DNA of 51,281 nucleotides from a virus: IMG/VR virus record IMGVR_UViG_3300022074_000069, positions 1 through 51,281 of that record, one strand, 5' to 3'. Shown here piece after piece: positions 13,924 to 23,754 of the stretch (position 1 is the first letter of the stretch; each line of letters opens with the position of its first letter). A model generated the notes under the pieces. That model was not told the DNA's origin. It saw nothing but the letters and a program-made list of their open reading frames with translations, and did not search any database. The position numbers and the translations under genes are program-made.

Positions 13924-14118
13924 ATGGTAAGTGAAACAACTAAATTAGAAAACGCAAAATATTATACAGAACCCAATACAAAAATTAAATATATTGTTGT
14001 GGATGTTGATGGTGAAACTCGTCATGTATCATGTGATGGTACAACAGTGGGTGACAAACTATTAGACGAAATCAATAAAAGAATAAAAGCGAAATCATTA
14101 ACAGTTAAAGATGCATAA
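13924..14118 (+). CDS. Small fibre-chaperone-like protein (64 aa)
   Basis: I start at ATG 13924, which has an AAGGAA site upstream, rather than at 13891 inside the previous gene. The product is a short soluble protein with a strand pair (KIKYIVVDVDGETRHVS), a middle GDKLLDEINKRI helix and the ending LTVKDA. The protein at 28797 has the same plan and ending (TIKDAE). Both follow a fibre gene, as small assembly chaperones do. The role is inferred from position and size only. Confidence 0.65.
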   Translation: MVSETTKLENAKYYTEPNTKIKYIVVDVDGETRHVSCDGTTVGDKLLDEINKRIKAKSLTVKDA

Positions 14119-14124
14119 TAAATA
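14117..14124 (+). promoter_or_regulatory. Late promoter box AATAAATA
   Basis: It overlaps the end of the preceding small gene and lies 18 bases before the gp8-like start at 14143, with a TAGGAA site between. Confidence 0.7.
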
Positions 14125-14142
14125 AGATTATAGGAAAAAATA

Positions 14143-15633
14143 ATGGCAGCGATAATCACAGAAAAATTTAGACAATCAAACGCAGATGCATTTTCTGCTG
14201 ACATTGCGTCTAGTAAATACTATATGTTCGTAGGTAAATCACAACCTTGGACTTCAGAGGGTGCAACTTCAGATAGTGCGCCTCCAACACCAGTAGATAG
14301 TGTTGCACCAGAGTCATATTATTGGGATGATATGTTAGCTGCAAAACTAATCTCTTCTAAATCATTTGTTATACCTCGCAGAGATTGGTCAGCGACATCT
14401 GCATTTGATATGTATAGACATGATATTGGTGGAACAAGTACTGGTAATTATAGTAATACAAAAACTACAAGTTCAAGTGGTGCAACAAATCTGTATGACT
14501 CAACTTTTTATTTCAAAACATCTACGCATAATGTTTATAAAGTTCTTTATAATGGTGACCATTTACAAACTGGTGCTGGTAATATAGGTGGTACTGAACC
14601 CACTAACACAGGAAACGCACCTTTTTTCTCTGGTGATTATCTTTTAAAATATATGTACACTATGTCAACTTCAGATGTTGTTAATTACTTGACAACTGAC
14701 TTTATGCCTGTTATAGTAAATGCAAACTCAGCTGCAAATAGAGGTGTGTTTGTATTCATGGTGACATCTGGTGGTTCTGGTTATCCAAACGGAACATATT
14801 ACACTAAACTTAGAGGTGATGGTTCTGGTGCTATTGCAAAGTTAATTGTATCTGGTACTTCAATACAAGTGTTTGGGGATACTACATCAAAGATGCAAAC
14901 AGAAGGAACTGGATATTCGTTTGCAAACTTCGATATTGCTGGTACAAACATATACACAGATGCAAGTGCATCAACATTAATATCTGGAGGAACATTAACC
15001 TCTTGGAATAGTGCAACCGCCGGTACAATTAAAGCAATTATTGACCCTGCTGGTGGTCATGGTGCTGATGACATAGAAGAATTGGGTGGACATTTTGTAA
15101 TGTTACAAACAAAGTTTGAACCAACTGATGCAGATGCAGTGCAAGTAAATGATTTTAGACGAGTTGGTATTGTTAAAAATCCAACCGACTCTGCAACAAA
15201 TTCAACTGCGTCACTTTCAACTGCAAGAACTACTAGTGCAATAATAATGGCATCTGGTGGTTCTGGAACATATCAAGCTGATGAAAAGATTACTCAAGCA
15301 TCTACTGGTGCTCAAGGTAGAGTTGTGGAATGGGATGCAACAAATAGAATATTATATTATGTACAAGAAGTATATTCAACATATGGATTGGATGCGTCTG
15401 GTAATCTAACTTTATTTTCTGGTGCAAACGCTGTAACTGGTGCAACTTCTGGTGCAGCTTTTACTCCATCAACTGGAACATCTGCTACAACTAACGGAGT
15501 TGTATTTGCAGCTGGATATGCAGTTCCAGAACTTTCAAGGGATACTGGTGAGATTATCTATGTAGAAAACAGACGAGCGATATCAAGAGCCTCAGACCAA
15601 ACAGAGGATATTAAAGTAGTAGTGGAATTCTAA
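14143..15633 (+). CDS. gp8: Baseplate wedge subunit, gp8-like (496 aa)
   Basis: The start AAIITEKFRQSNADAF and the strand SKYYMFVGKSQPW are characteristic of gp8 wedge proteins in marine T4-like phages, as is the block around residues 65-95 (YYWDDMLAAKLI, VIPRRDW). In T4 a gp8 dimer sits in each wedge with gp7 and gp10. The C-terminal part contains a repeat of the TGAQGRVVEWDATNRILYY type, shared with other virion proteins here, and ends in a conserved GEIIYVENRRAISR. It is a single late unit with the giant gene that follows three bases later. Confidence 0.82.
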   Translation: MAAIITEKFRQSNADAFSADIASSKYYMFVGKSQPWTSEGATSDSAPPTPVDSVAPESYYWDDMLAAKLISSKSFVIPRRDWSATSAFDMYRHDIGGTSTGNYSNTKTTSSSGATNLYDSTFYFKTSTHNVYKVLYNGDHLQTGAGNIGGTEPTNTGNAPFFSGDYLLKYMYTMSTSDVVNYLTTDFMPVIVNANSAANRGVFVFMVTSGGSGYPNGTYYTKLRGDGSGAIAKLIVSGTSIQVFGDTTSKMQTEGTGYSFANFDIAGTNIYTDASASTLISGGTLTSWNSATAGTIKAIIDPAGGHGADDIEELGGHFVMLQTKFEPTDADAVQVNDFRRVGIVKNPTDSATNSTASLSTARTTSAIIMASGGSGTYQADEKITQASTGAQGRVVEWDATNRILYYVQEVYSTYGLDASGNLTLFSGANAVTGATSGAAFTPSTGTSATTNGVVFAAGYAVPELSRDTGEIIYVENRRAISRASDQTEDIKVVVEF

Positions 15634-15636
15634 ACA

Positions 15637-18600
15637 ATGCAAAAAACTGATTTAAACGTATCACCATATTATGATGACTTTGACCCATCGGATAACTTTC
15701 ATAGAGTTCTCTTTAGACCAGGCTTCGCTGTTCAAGCAAGAGAATTAACGACACTTCAATCAATCATGCAAAATCAGATTGAAAGGAATGGAAGACATTT
15801 CTTTAAAGAAGGGTCTATGATTATCCCAGGCCAGATTACGTTTACTACACAATACTATGCAGTAAAACTCCAATCAACTTTTGAATCTGCTTCAATTGCC
15901 GATTATCTTTCATCTTATGTTGGTTCAATTATCACTGGTAGTATTTCTGGTATTACTGCAAGAGTTATAGGGGTTGCAGATGCTACCACTACCGACTCAC
16001 CAACACTTTTTGTAAAATACCTATCAACTGCAACACTTACTGCATCTTCAACTGCAACTACTGGTGAATCAACCGCTAATGTTACATCAACTTTTGTAAA
16101 TGGAGAAAGTCTTGCAGCTGATAAAGTAATCAGTGCAAAATCCGCTGGTGATAATTCTGCAATTATGTTGACTTCAAGTGCAACAAATATTGGTTCGTCA
16201 GCTGCTATTGAAGAAGGTATATATTTTGTTCGTGGTCAATTTGTTCGTGTGCCTGCACAAAGAATTGTTCTTGACAAATATAGTAATACGCCATCTTATC
16301 GTGTAGGTCTAACTGTTGCAGAAGAATTAATAACACCAGAGTCAGACACATCACTATTAGATAATGCAACTGGTTCTTCTAATGTAAATGCAAAAGGTGC
16401 TCATAGACTTAAACTATCATTAACTCTTGATAAACTAGATTTAGGTTCTGCTGCTGATGAGAATTTTATTGAACTTCTTAGAATTAATCAAGGTCTTGTA
16501 GAAAAACTTATTAATAAAACTGATTATAATATTTTTCAAGAAAATCTTGCAAGAAGAACTTTTGATGAATCTGGTAATTATTCTGTAAAAACATTTAATG
16601 TTGATGTCAAAGAGTCTTTGGACGATGGTACAAATGATGGTGTATATGCATCTAATCAAGTAACGGATACTGGTGCATCACCATCTGAAGCACTTGCATC
16701 TGTACAGATTGACCCAGGCAAAGCATATGTGCGTGGTTATGAGATTGAAACTGTAACACCTACTTTCTTAGATTTAGAAAAACCAAGAACTGCTGAAGAG
16801 TTTGACTCTGCAATAACAAATATAGAAGTTGGTAATTTTACAAAAGTTACAAACGTGTTTGGTTCTCCAGACCTATCACCATTTATATCTGGTGAAGTTC
16901 CACTACCACATAGAGAATTACAATTACACAGTGCTCAAAAAGCAACTGCAAACTCTTCTTCTACGCCTGGTTCTCAAATCGGACTTGCAAGAGCTCGTGG
17001 GTTTGAACACTCATCTGGTAATACTGCACTAGACGATTTAACAAGTAATGCAGATAGAACTGCTGAATTTAATCTTTATCTTTTTGACATTCGTATGTTC
17101 ACAACTATTCAACTTAGTGCAAACTTTGGTGGAAGTCAAGGAGTAACACAAGGTGCAAAGGTAACTGGAGCAAATTCTGGTGCGACTGGATTTATTCATG
17201 CTGGTACAAATAATTTAATTGATTTGATTACAGTTGCTGGTAGTTTTAATGTGGGTGAAAAACTTATTTCAACTGCACAAACAGTTTCTAATAATGCAAG
17301 TCAATTTATAGAAGACGGAAGTAATAACGACCTTACAGTTGCATCTATCACATCTAGAAGTTTTGAAGACGCAAAATCTGTATTCATGGACGCAAATAGT
17401 TCTGCACCAAACTTTGTTGCTGACCTAGTTTTAGGTAATACACTTACACTTGGTGGTAATGTTTCTATGAATGGTTCAAATGCAAATGTTACTGGATTTA
17501 ACACTACCTTTACTCTCGATTTAAAAGTTGGTGATATTGTAACTGTGTCTGGTGCTGGTGCTGGTGGTGCAGATTTAACTGCTAAAGTAAACACAATAAC
17601 AAGTAATACTGCAATAGTTCTTGGAAGTAACTCTGCAACTGCTGTTACTACAGTACCAATGGTAAGAAAAAGAAGTAAACTAAACGACCAAGAAAAGAAT
17701 GTTCTTCTTCGTAAATTACGAAAGAAAACAATTAAAACACTAAAGACTGATACTAATAGTGGAGCTGCACAAACAACAGTAACATTTAGAAAACAGTTTG
17801 TTGTAACAACAACCTCATCTGGAGAGATTGTTCTAACTGGGGGTGCAAACGAAACTTTTGCAGCTAGTTCAAATACCGATTATATAATTCAAATTATAAC
17901 TGCTGGTACTGCAATCGGTGGTAGTTCAAATACAGCAGTCGCTGGTGACCTTGTAAGTCTTACAGCTGCAACAACTCCTGCTCAAACTTTTGTTGTATCT
18001 GGAAATCAGTTAACAATTACAAATGCAGAAGTTTTAGGTAATGGTGCAAAGGTAAAAGTTATTGCGACTTTGACTAAAACAGTTGCAGTAGAAAAGGCAA
18101 AAACAAATCAACCATGTCAATTGGTTCTTGTAGATGCAAATTCTGGTGCTGGTGCTGAATATGGTACTGCATCTCAACATAAAGAAATATCTCTTGGTCG
18201 TGCTGATTTCTATAAACTATATGCAGTTCTTGACTCAGAAGATGCAAGTACAAATCCAGAACTACCTAAATTTACAATCACTGGTTTGTCTGGTACATTT
18301 ACAAAAGGTGAAACAATTACTGGTGCATCAAGTGGATGTAGTGCAAAGATTATTAACACAACTAACCCAATTACATTTATTATTATTAATGGTAAAGAGT
18401 TTACTACTGGTGAAAGAATTAATGGTGCATCCTCTTCTGCGTTTGCAACATTGGGAACATTTACTGCTGGTTCTAAGAACATCACAGATAGATTTACTTT
18501 AGATACTGGACAAAGAGATAATTTTTACGATATTTCTAGAATTGTTAGAAAAGCAGGAAAACCAATACCAGTAGGAAAATTGGTTGTTGTTGCAAATTAT

Positions 18601-21600
18601 TTTGCACATGGTACAGGCCCCTTCTTTACAGTTGACTCATATTCTGGTATTGACTATAAAGATATTCCAACTTATACTGCAACAAGAGTTGACCCAGAGG
18701 TTAGAGAACCATCTGGTGAATTTGACCTAAGAGACACAGTTGATTTTAGACCAAGAGTTGCAGACGCAACTGTGGACTCTTCACCAACAATTACTGGAAC
18801 TAGTGCAATTCAAGTTACCTCAAAGTCTTTTGATTTTAGTTCAAGAGCATTTGAAGGAACTGGTGCGTCTACTATTCTTACACCAAAAGATAATTCAACA
18901 TTTCAATATGATTTTGAATTTTTTCTTGGTAGAAAAGATTTACTTTACTTAACAGAAAGAGGTGTTCTTCAACTAGTTAAAGGTGAACCAGCAGAAGACC
19001 CAACTCTTCCAAAAGAATTAGAAAAGGCGATGTTACTTGCACAGATATCACTACCACCATATGTTTTGAATATTGATGATATCACATTTGTAAAAGCTAA
19101 AAATAAAAGATATACCATGAAAGACATTGGTTCTATTGAAAGAAGATTGAGTCAAATCGAATATTATACTGCACTTAATCTTTTGGAAAAAGATGCAAAG
19201 TCATTTCAAATACAAGATGAAAATGGACTTGACAGATTTAAATCTGGTTTTGTGGTAGATAATTTTTCTGGTCACTCTGTGGGTGATGTTCAAAATGAAG
19301 ATTATAGAAATGCTATAGACTATGAATTTAAAATGTTACGTCCAAAGTTTTTTATGAAAGGTATAGGTTTACTAGAAGAGAATACTTTAGATACACAAAG
19401 AACTACTGATGGTTATCAAAAAACTGGAGATGTAATTACATTACCATATACAGATGTTGTCTCTATTCAACAACAGTATGCATCAAGAGTTGAAAATCTA
19501 AACCCAGTTCTTACATTTACTTGGAATGGTATTTGTACACTTGCACCCTCTGGTGATGAGTGGTTTGAAGTTAATAGACTTCCAGCACTTATTATAAATG
19601 TAGAGGGTAATTTTGACCAATTAGTTGCACAAGTTGGAAACGCATTAGGAACTGTTTGGAATTCATGGCAAACACAGTGGTCTGGTACTTCTACAACTTC
19701 TGATATTGTAAGTCAAACCAATAGAAGTACTAATAATGGTTTTGGAACTATAGCTACTTTTCGTGATACAGTTACAAGAGTAACTACAACCACTACTCAA
19801 CAACAAAATAGAACTGGTATTAATACTGAAGTTGTCGCACAGATTGACAAAGAGTCTATAGGTGATAGATTGCGTTCAACTGCAATGATACCATTTATGA
19901 GAACAAAAAATATAACATTTACTGGACAAGGTTTAAAACCAAATACAAGAGTGTATCCATTCTTTGACAAAACAGATGTAACACTGTTTGTAACTCCAGC
20001 TGGAGGTGCTGTTGGTGGTAATCTCATTACAGATGGTAATGGAGAAGTAAGTGGAGTATTTGTTATTCCAGACCCAAATGTTGCTGGTAATCCAAAATTT
20101 AAAACTGGTGACAGAATTTTTAGACTTACATCATCAGCAACTAATGTTGCACAACCAGAGCCTGCTACATTTGCACAAGCGACATTTTCATCTACTGGTA
20201 TTTTAAGAACTATACAAGAAGAAATTATCGCAACAAGAAATGGAAGAATTGAAGTTTCTTCTGTATCTGAAAATAGAACTATATCAAGTAGTACTTCATC
20301 ACAATCAACTAGAAGTGACCTCATTTCTACTCAAAGAGAAGATGAGAATGAAGAAGAGTCAGATAATGAAGAAGCAGATTGGGGTGGTTGGAGTGACCCT
20401 CTCGCTCAAACATTTAGGTCAAGTAGAGTTGGTGGTGAAATGGTCACCAAGATTGATGCGTTTTTCCAAAGAAAAGATAAAGATATTCCAGTTCTCTGTC
20501 AAATACGAGAAGTTAAAAATGGTTTTCCAACAATTAAACAATTACCTTTCGCTGGGAAATATTTAAGTCCTTATATGAAAGGGTTAGTTAAAATGTCCGC
20601 TGGGGGAACAACTGTCACTGGAAGTGGAACAGACTTTTTAACTGGAACACACAACCTTAAAGTTGGTGATACGATTACGATTCAAGGTCTTGGTAGTCAA
20701 ACATCTGGTGTTGCAGTAGATACAAATAATTACGATACATCAGCTCTTGTTGCAAAGGTTACTGCGATTAATTCAGAAACAGAACTCGTAGTTGATACAG
20801 CCGCAACTAGTGGAACTAGTAATTTTGATAAAAAGATTAGTAATATTAATTTATCAAATGACGCTTCGACACCAACTACATTTAGATTTGATGCACCAAT
20901 TTACATTAAAGAAGAAACTGATTATGCTCTTGTTTTACATACACCATGCGAAACATATTTTGCATGGATTTCTAGAATGGGTGAACTTGATATTGGTGGA
21001 ACAAGAATGATTTCAAAACAACCACACTTAGGTGTATTGTTTAAATCTCAAAATAACTCAACATGGTCTGCATATGAATATGAAGATTTGAAATTTACTA
21101 TTTACAAAGCACTATTTACAAGAGGTGCAGTTGGAACAGTTACATTTAATAATGATGTAGTTCCAAATCAAACACTTAGTAATGACCCAGTAAGAACAAT
21201 CAGTGGTCAAACTTTTGTACAAATGACACATCCAAATCATCATATGTATTCAACAAACAATAATGTTACAATAAGTGGTGTATCCTCTGGTATTACTACA
21301 ACACTTAGTGCAGCTATTACTGGAACTGGAACTGGTGCAAGTAATGATATTACTATAACTGCAAATACCGAATTTGTTGCTGATACTGGTGGAACAAATA
21401 TTACAATTAAAATAGATGATGAAATTATTGTTGGTACTGTTCAATCATCAACAGTTATACGTCCGACCACTAGAGGTGCAGACGGAACAACAGCAGCAAC
21501 TCATAGTAATGGTGCAACTGTAGAATTGTATCAATTAAATGGTATTCCTCTTGACCAAATTAATAAAACTCATACTGCACTTGCAAACGTATTGGTAGAT

Positions 21601-22452
21601 AGTTATACAGTATCTACAACTACAGCTGCAAACGCAACATCAAATCAAGGTGGTTCAGCAGTCGTAGCAACTGAAAATGCAATGTTAGATGGTGGTCAAA
21701 CACTACTCCCAGTAGTTCAATTTCCAACGACTGAAGTTTCTTCTACAGTAAGAAGTACAAGTGCAACTTCACCAAATGGGTCTGAAACATCATTTAATTT
21801 ACAAGGTACTTCTTTTGCACAACCAATTACTTTGGGAGAGAACTTTTTCTTTGAGAAACCAAGAATGGTTGCAAGTCCTATTAATGAAACAAATGAATTA
21901 AGTGGTTCAAAATCATTATTTGTTGATGTTACTCTAAGAACTAGTAATGAACATCTATCTCCAATCATTGACTTAGATAGAAAATCAATAGTTGCGTTTT
22001 CAAATAGATTGAATAAAATTGATAGTGCAACTGATATGGGTGCAACTGCATTGCAAGGTGATTATGTTTCATCTGACCAACCATCTGGTGATAGTAATGA
22101 AGCAATTTACATTACTAGAAGGTCAGCACTAGAAACTCCTGCTAGTGGTTTGAAAGTTATTCTTGATGCAAGACGATTTGCAAGTGCTAACATTAAAGTC
22201 ATGTATAAAATACTTCGTTCAGATGACTCTTCTGATTTTGATGAAATAGGATATCAGTTCTTTAATACTACTGGTACTACTGACACAGTTGTAAATGCAT
22301 CACTTTCTCAAGATGACTTTAAAGAACATCAATATACTGCAAATAATCTAGATGAATTTATTGCCTTTTCGATTAAGATTGTTATGCAAGGAACTAATAG
22401 TTCTGAACCACCACTAATAAAGGACTTGCGAGCAATCGCACTTGCAACGTAA
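15637..22452 (+). CDS. Giant DUF4815-family structural protein (2271 aa)
   Basis: The N-terminus (PYYDDFDP, then FHRVLFRPGFAVQARELTTL and GSMIIPGQI) is the DUF4815 signature of very large marine phage virion proteins. From about residue 1580 a second conserved region follows (WGGWSDPLAQTF, VPVLCQIR-type strand, NGFPTIKQ), then near residues 1750-1840 FRFDAPIYIKEETDYALVLHT-type and PHLGVLFKSQNNSTW blocks. Between them are several small beta inserts of the TGSGTDFLTG...KVGDTITI type. An acidic stretch (DENEEESDNEEAD) directly precedes WGGWSDP. It sits where gp9/gp10 would be, so it probably links baseplate and fibres; that is inference. Confidence 0.85.
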   Translation: MQKTDLNVSPYYDDFDPSDNFHRVLFRPGFAVQARELTTLQSIMQNQIERNGRHFFKEGSMIIPGQITFTTQYYAVKLQSTFESASIADYLSSYVGSIITGSISGITARVIGVADATTTDSPTLFVKYLSTATLTASSTATTGESTANVTSTFVNGESLAADKVISAKSAGDNSAIMLTSSATNIGSSAAIEEGIYFVRGQFVRVPAQRIVLDKYSNTPSYRVGLTVAEELITPESDTSLLDNATGSSNVNAKGAHRLKLSLTLDKLDLGSAADENFIELLRINQGLVEKLINKTDYNIFQENLARRTFDESGNYSVKTFNVDVKESLDDGTNDGVYASNQVTDTGASPSEALASVQIDPGKAYVRGYEIETVTPTFLDLEKPRTAEEFDSAITNIEVGNFTKVTNVFGSPDLSPFISGEVPLPHRELQLHSAQKATANSSSTPGSQIGLARARGFEHSSGNTALDDLTSNADRTAEFNLYLFDIRMFTTIQLSANFGGSQGVTQGAKVTGANSGATGFIHAGTNNLIDLITVAGSFNVGEKLISTAQTVSNNASQFIEDGSNNDLTVASITSRSFEDAKSVFMDANSSAPNFVADLVLGNTLTLGGNVSMNGSNANVTGFNTTFTLDLKVGDIVTVSGAGAGGADLTAKVNTITSNTAIVLGSNSATAVTTVPMVRKRSKLNDQEKNVLLRKLRKKTIKTLKTDTNSGAAQTTVTFRKQFVVTTTSSGEIVLTGGANETFAASSNTDYIIQIITAGTAIGGSSNTAVAGDLVSLTAATTPAQTFVVSGNQLTITNAEVLGNGAKVKVIATLTKTVAVEKAKTNQPCQLVLVDANSGAGAEYGTASQHKEISLGRADFYKLYAVLDSEDASTNPELPKFTITGLSGTFTKGETITGASSGCSAKIINTTNPITFIIINGKEFTTGERINGASSSAFATLGTFTAGSKNITDRFTLDTGQRDNFYDISRIVRKAGKPIPVGKLVVVANYFAHGTGPFFTVDSYSGIDYKDIPTYTATRVDPEVREPSGEFDLRDTVDFRPRVADATVDSSPTITGTSAIQVTSKSFDFSSRAFEGTGASTILTPKDNSTFQYDFEFFLGRKDLLYLTERGVLQLVKGEPAEDPTLPKELEKAMLLAQISLPPYVLNIDDITFVKAKNKRYTMKDIGSIERRLSQIEYYTALNLLEKDAKSFQIQDENGLDRFKSGFVVDNFSGHSVGDVQNEDYRNAIDYEFKMLRPKFFMKGIGLLEENTLDTQRTTDGYQKTGDVITLPYTDVVSIQQQYASRVENLNPVLTFTWNGICTLAPSGDEWFEVNRLPALIINVEGNFDQLVAQVGNALGTVWNSWQTQWSGTSTTSDIVSQTNRSTNNGFGTIATFRDTVTRVTTTTTQQQNRTGINTEVVAQIDKESIGDRLRSTAMIPFMRTKNITFTGQGLKPNTRVYPFFDKTDVTLFVTPAGGAVGGNLITDGNGEVSGVFVIPDPNVAGNPKFKTGDRIFRLTSSATNVAQPEPATFAQATFSSTGILRTIQEEIIATRNGRIEVSSVSENRTISSSTSSQSTRSDLISTQREDENEEESDNEEADWGGWSDPLAQTFRSSRVGGEMVTKIDAFFQRKDKDIPVLCQIREVKNGFPTIKQLPFAGKYLSPYMKGLVKMSAGGTTVTGSGTDFLTGTHNLKVGDTITIQGLGSQTSGVAVDTNNYDTSALVAKVTAINSETELVVDTAATSGTSNFDKKISNINLSNDASTPTTFRFDAPIYIKEETDYALVLHTPCETYFAWISRMGELDIGGTRMISKQPHLGVLFKSQNNSTWSAYEYEDLKFTIYKALFTRGAVGTVTFNNDVVPNQTLSNDPVRTISGQTFVQMTHPNHHMYSTNNNVTISGVSSGITTTLSAAITGTGTGASNDITITANTEFVADTGGTNITIKIDDEIIVGTVQSSTVIRPTTRGADGTTAATHSNGATVELYQLNGIPLDQINKTHTALANVLVDSYTVSTTTAANATSNQGGSAVVATENAMLDGGQTLLPVVQFPTTEVSSTVRSTSATSPNGSETSFNLQGTSFAQPITLGENFFFEKPRMVASPINETNELSGSKSLFVDVTLRTSNEHLSPIIDLDRKSIVAFSNRLNKIDSATDMGATALQGDYVSSDQPSGDSNEAIYITRRSALETPASGLKVILDARRFASANIKVMYKILRSDDSSDFDEIGYQFFNTTGTTDTVVNASLSQDDFKEHQYTANNLDEFIAFSIKIVMQGTNSSEPPLIKDLRAIALAT

Positions 22453-22685
22453 TGACAGAGTTTAAACAAATAGAAGGTGAACAAGACTTAGTAAAAGATA
22501 TGCACTCTAAGACAGTCATAAATACAAATAAGAACGCATATCTAGCTGCAGTGCAAAGAAAAAAAGTTTTACTTGCACAGAAAGACGAATTAAGGGATGC
22601 AACAAGAGAGATAAATATATTAAAATCAGAAATGCATGAGATTAAAAATTTACTCGTAAAATTGGTAGAAAAAGATGGCAGATAG
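22452..22685 (+). CDS. Small coiled-coil protein (77 aa)
   Basis: The start overlaps the giant gene's stop by one base (TAATG), and the end overlaps the next gene by 11 nt, so it is embedded in the late structural operon. The product is highly charged and helical: the stretch from residue 30 to 75 (RKKVLLAQKDELRDATREI and following) has a heptad-like pattern and would form a coiled coil. It could be a fibre or baseplate linker or an assembly factor. No family function is known to me. Confidence 0.7.
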   Translation: MTEFKQIEGEQDLVKDMHSKTVINTNKNAYLAAVQRKKVLLAQKDELRDATREINILKSEMHEIKNLLVKLVEKDGR

Positions 22686-23118
22686 AAACGTAACAGCTAG
22701 TAATACTTTCGAACAGTTTAGAGTTGAGTTTAATGAACTCGCAACAGACGTTGGTGATATTACGAGTATTACTGGTGCGTCTGGTATTATTGCATCTGCA
22801 ACTGATGTTGTGGAGGCTGTCACACTACTAAATACTGCTGTTAATATATCAGATTTAGATGGTGCTGGAGATAGTGGAACATTCGCAGTTGATTTAGATA
22901 CACAATCATTAACTATCGCTGGAACTACAAACGAAATTGAAACGTCTGCAAGTGGACAAACACTTACTATTGGATTACCAAACAATGTTACTATTTCTGG
23001 TAACGCAACAATTAGTGGTAATATAACAAATGGTTCTGTGAACTTGACATTTCCTACAGTTGGAGGTGCAATCTCTACTGAAGGATTCTCAATCGCATTA
23101 GCAACTGCTTTAGGATAA
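22675..23118 (+). CDS. Short fibre-like protein ending in SIALATALG motif (147 aa)
   Basis: The N-terminus (ASNTFEQFRVEFNELATDVGDI) is helical, matching a recurrent attachment segment of phage fibre proteins; the remainder is beta-rich shaft sequence with NVTISGNATISGNITNGSV repeats. The last eleven residues, GFSIALATALG, recur almost unchanged at the end of the 482-residue protein at 35579 and in shortened form at the end of the protein at 25495. A shared C-terminal tag suggests docking to a common partner. It is the first fibre gene of the large island. Confidence 0.75.
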   Translation: MADRNVTASNTFEQFRVEFNELATDVGDITSITGASGIIASATDVVEAVTLLNTAVNISDLDGAGDSGTFAVDLDTQSLTIAGTTNEIETSASGQTLTIGLPNNVTISGNATISGNITNGSVNLTFPTVGGAISTEGFSIALATALG

Positions 23119-23128
23119 GGAAACAAAT

Positions 23129-23737
23129 ATGGCAAATAACTTTAAAAACGCTTTTGCATCAATCGTAACTGCTGGAGAGTTTTACCAATCAACTGGTAGT
23201 GCTACAGATAATGCGACAGGCCCACAGTTGGTATATGACTCAGTAGTATCTGGAACTGGTGTTAACTCAATTCTTGTGGAATTAGATGCAGCTAACACAG
23301 GAACATCTGGAATTACATTGACCACATTTATTCAAGACAATGGTGCAATTGGAGGGTCAGTCACAAGTATTGTATCTTCAAGTGATGTTGCAACTGTGAC
23401 AACTGGTTCTGCACATGGACTAAGTGTAGGAATGTATGTTCATGTTACTGGTTCAACAACTGCATTTGTGAATGGAATTTACAAAGTTGCATCTGTACCA
23501 AGTACAACAACATTCACATACGCACAAAATTCTGGTGCCTCAAATGCAACAGCGGCAGGAACAAAAGTAATTCATAAAGCATATCATATCGTTAAGGACG
23601 TATCAGTACCAGCAAACTCAACACTTAAAATTATATCTGGACAGAAATTAGTTTTAAATGCTAATGACAAAGTTTATGCATATGCAAGTGCTGCTACTTG
23701 TGATATAATCGCTGGTGTTCTACAAGATGTATCGTAA
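23129..23737 (+). CDS. Virion protein with inserted beta module (202 aa)
   Basis: This is a paralogue of the protein at 26111. Both start MAN(N/T)FKNA and share the end block (V/I)PAN(S/T)TL followed by GQK(L/Y)VL and a final strand. The copy here carries an extra segment at about residues 78-147 with ATVTTGSAHGLSVGM, NGIYKVASV and TTTFTY, a small beta module widespread in phage tail proteins. The shared core is probably a jelly-roll-like decoration or fibre-collar subunit. It directly follows a gene whose product ends in ATALG, as does its paralogue. Confidence 0.7.
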   Translation: MANNFKNAFASIVTAGEFYQSTGSATDNATGPQLVYDSVVSGTGVNSILVELDAANTGTSGITLTTFIQDNGAIGGSVTSIVSSSDVATVTTGSAHGLSVGMYVHVTGSTTAFVNGIYKVASVPSTTTFTYAQNSGASNATAAGTKVIHKAYHIVKDVSVPANSTLKIISGQKLVLNANDKVYAYASAATCDIIAGVLQDVS

Positions 23738-23754
23738 TATGGAGGTATCGTAAT

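Noticed and set aside
19797-20324. 175-codon open frame on the minus strand
   Set aside because: It lies fully inside the giant DUF4815 gene on the opposite strand and shows the same mirror-image amino-acid bias; no start signal.
22650-23135. 161-codon open frame on the minus strand
   Set aside because: It is antisense to two well-supported plus-strand genes and shows shadow composition only.
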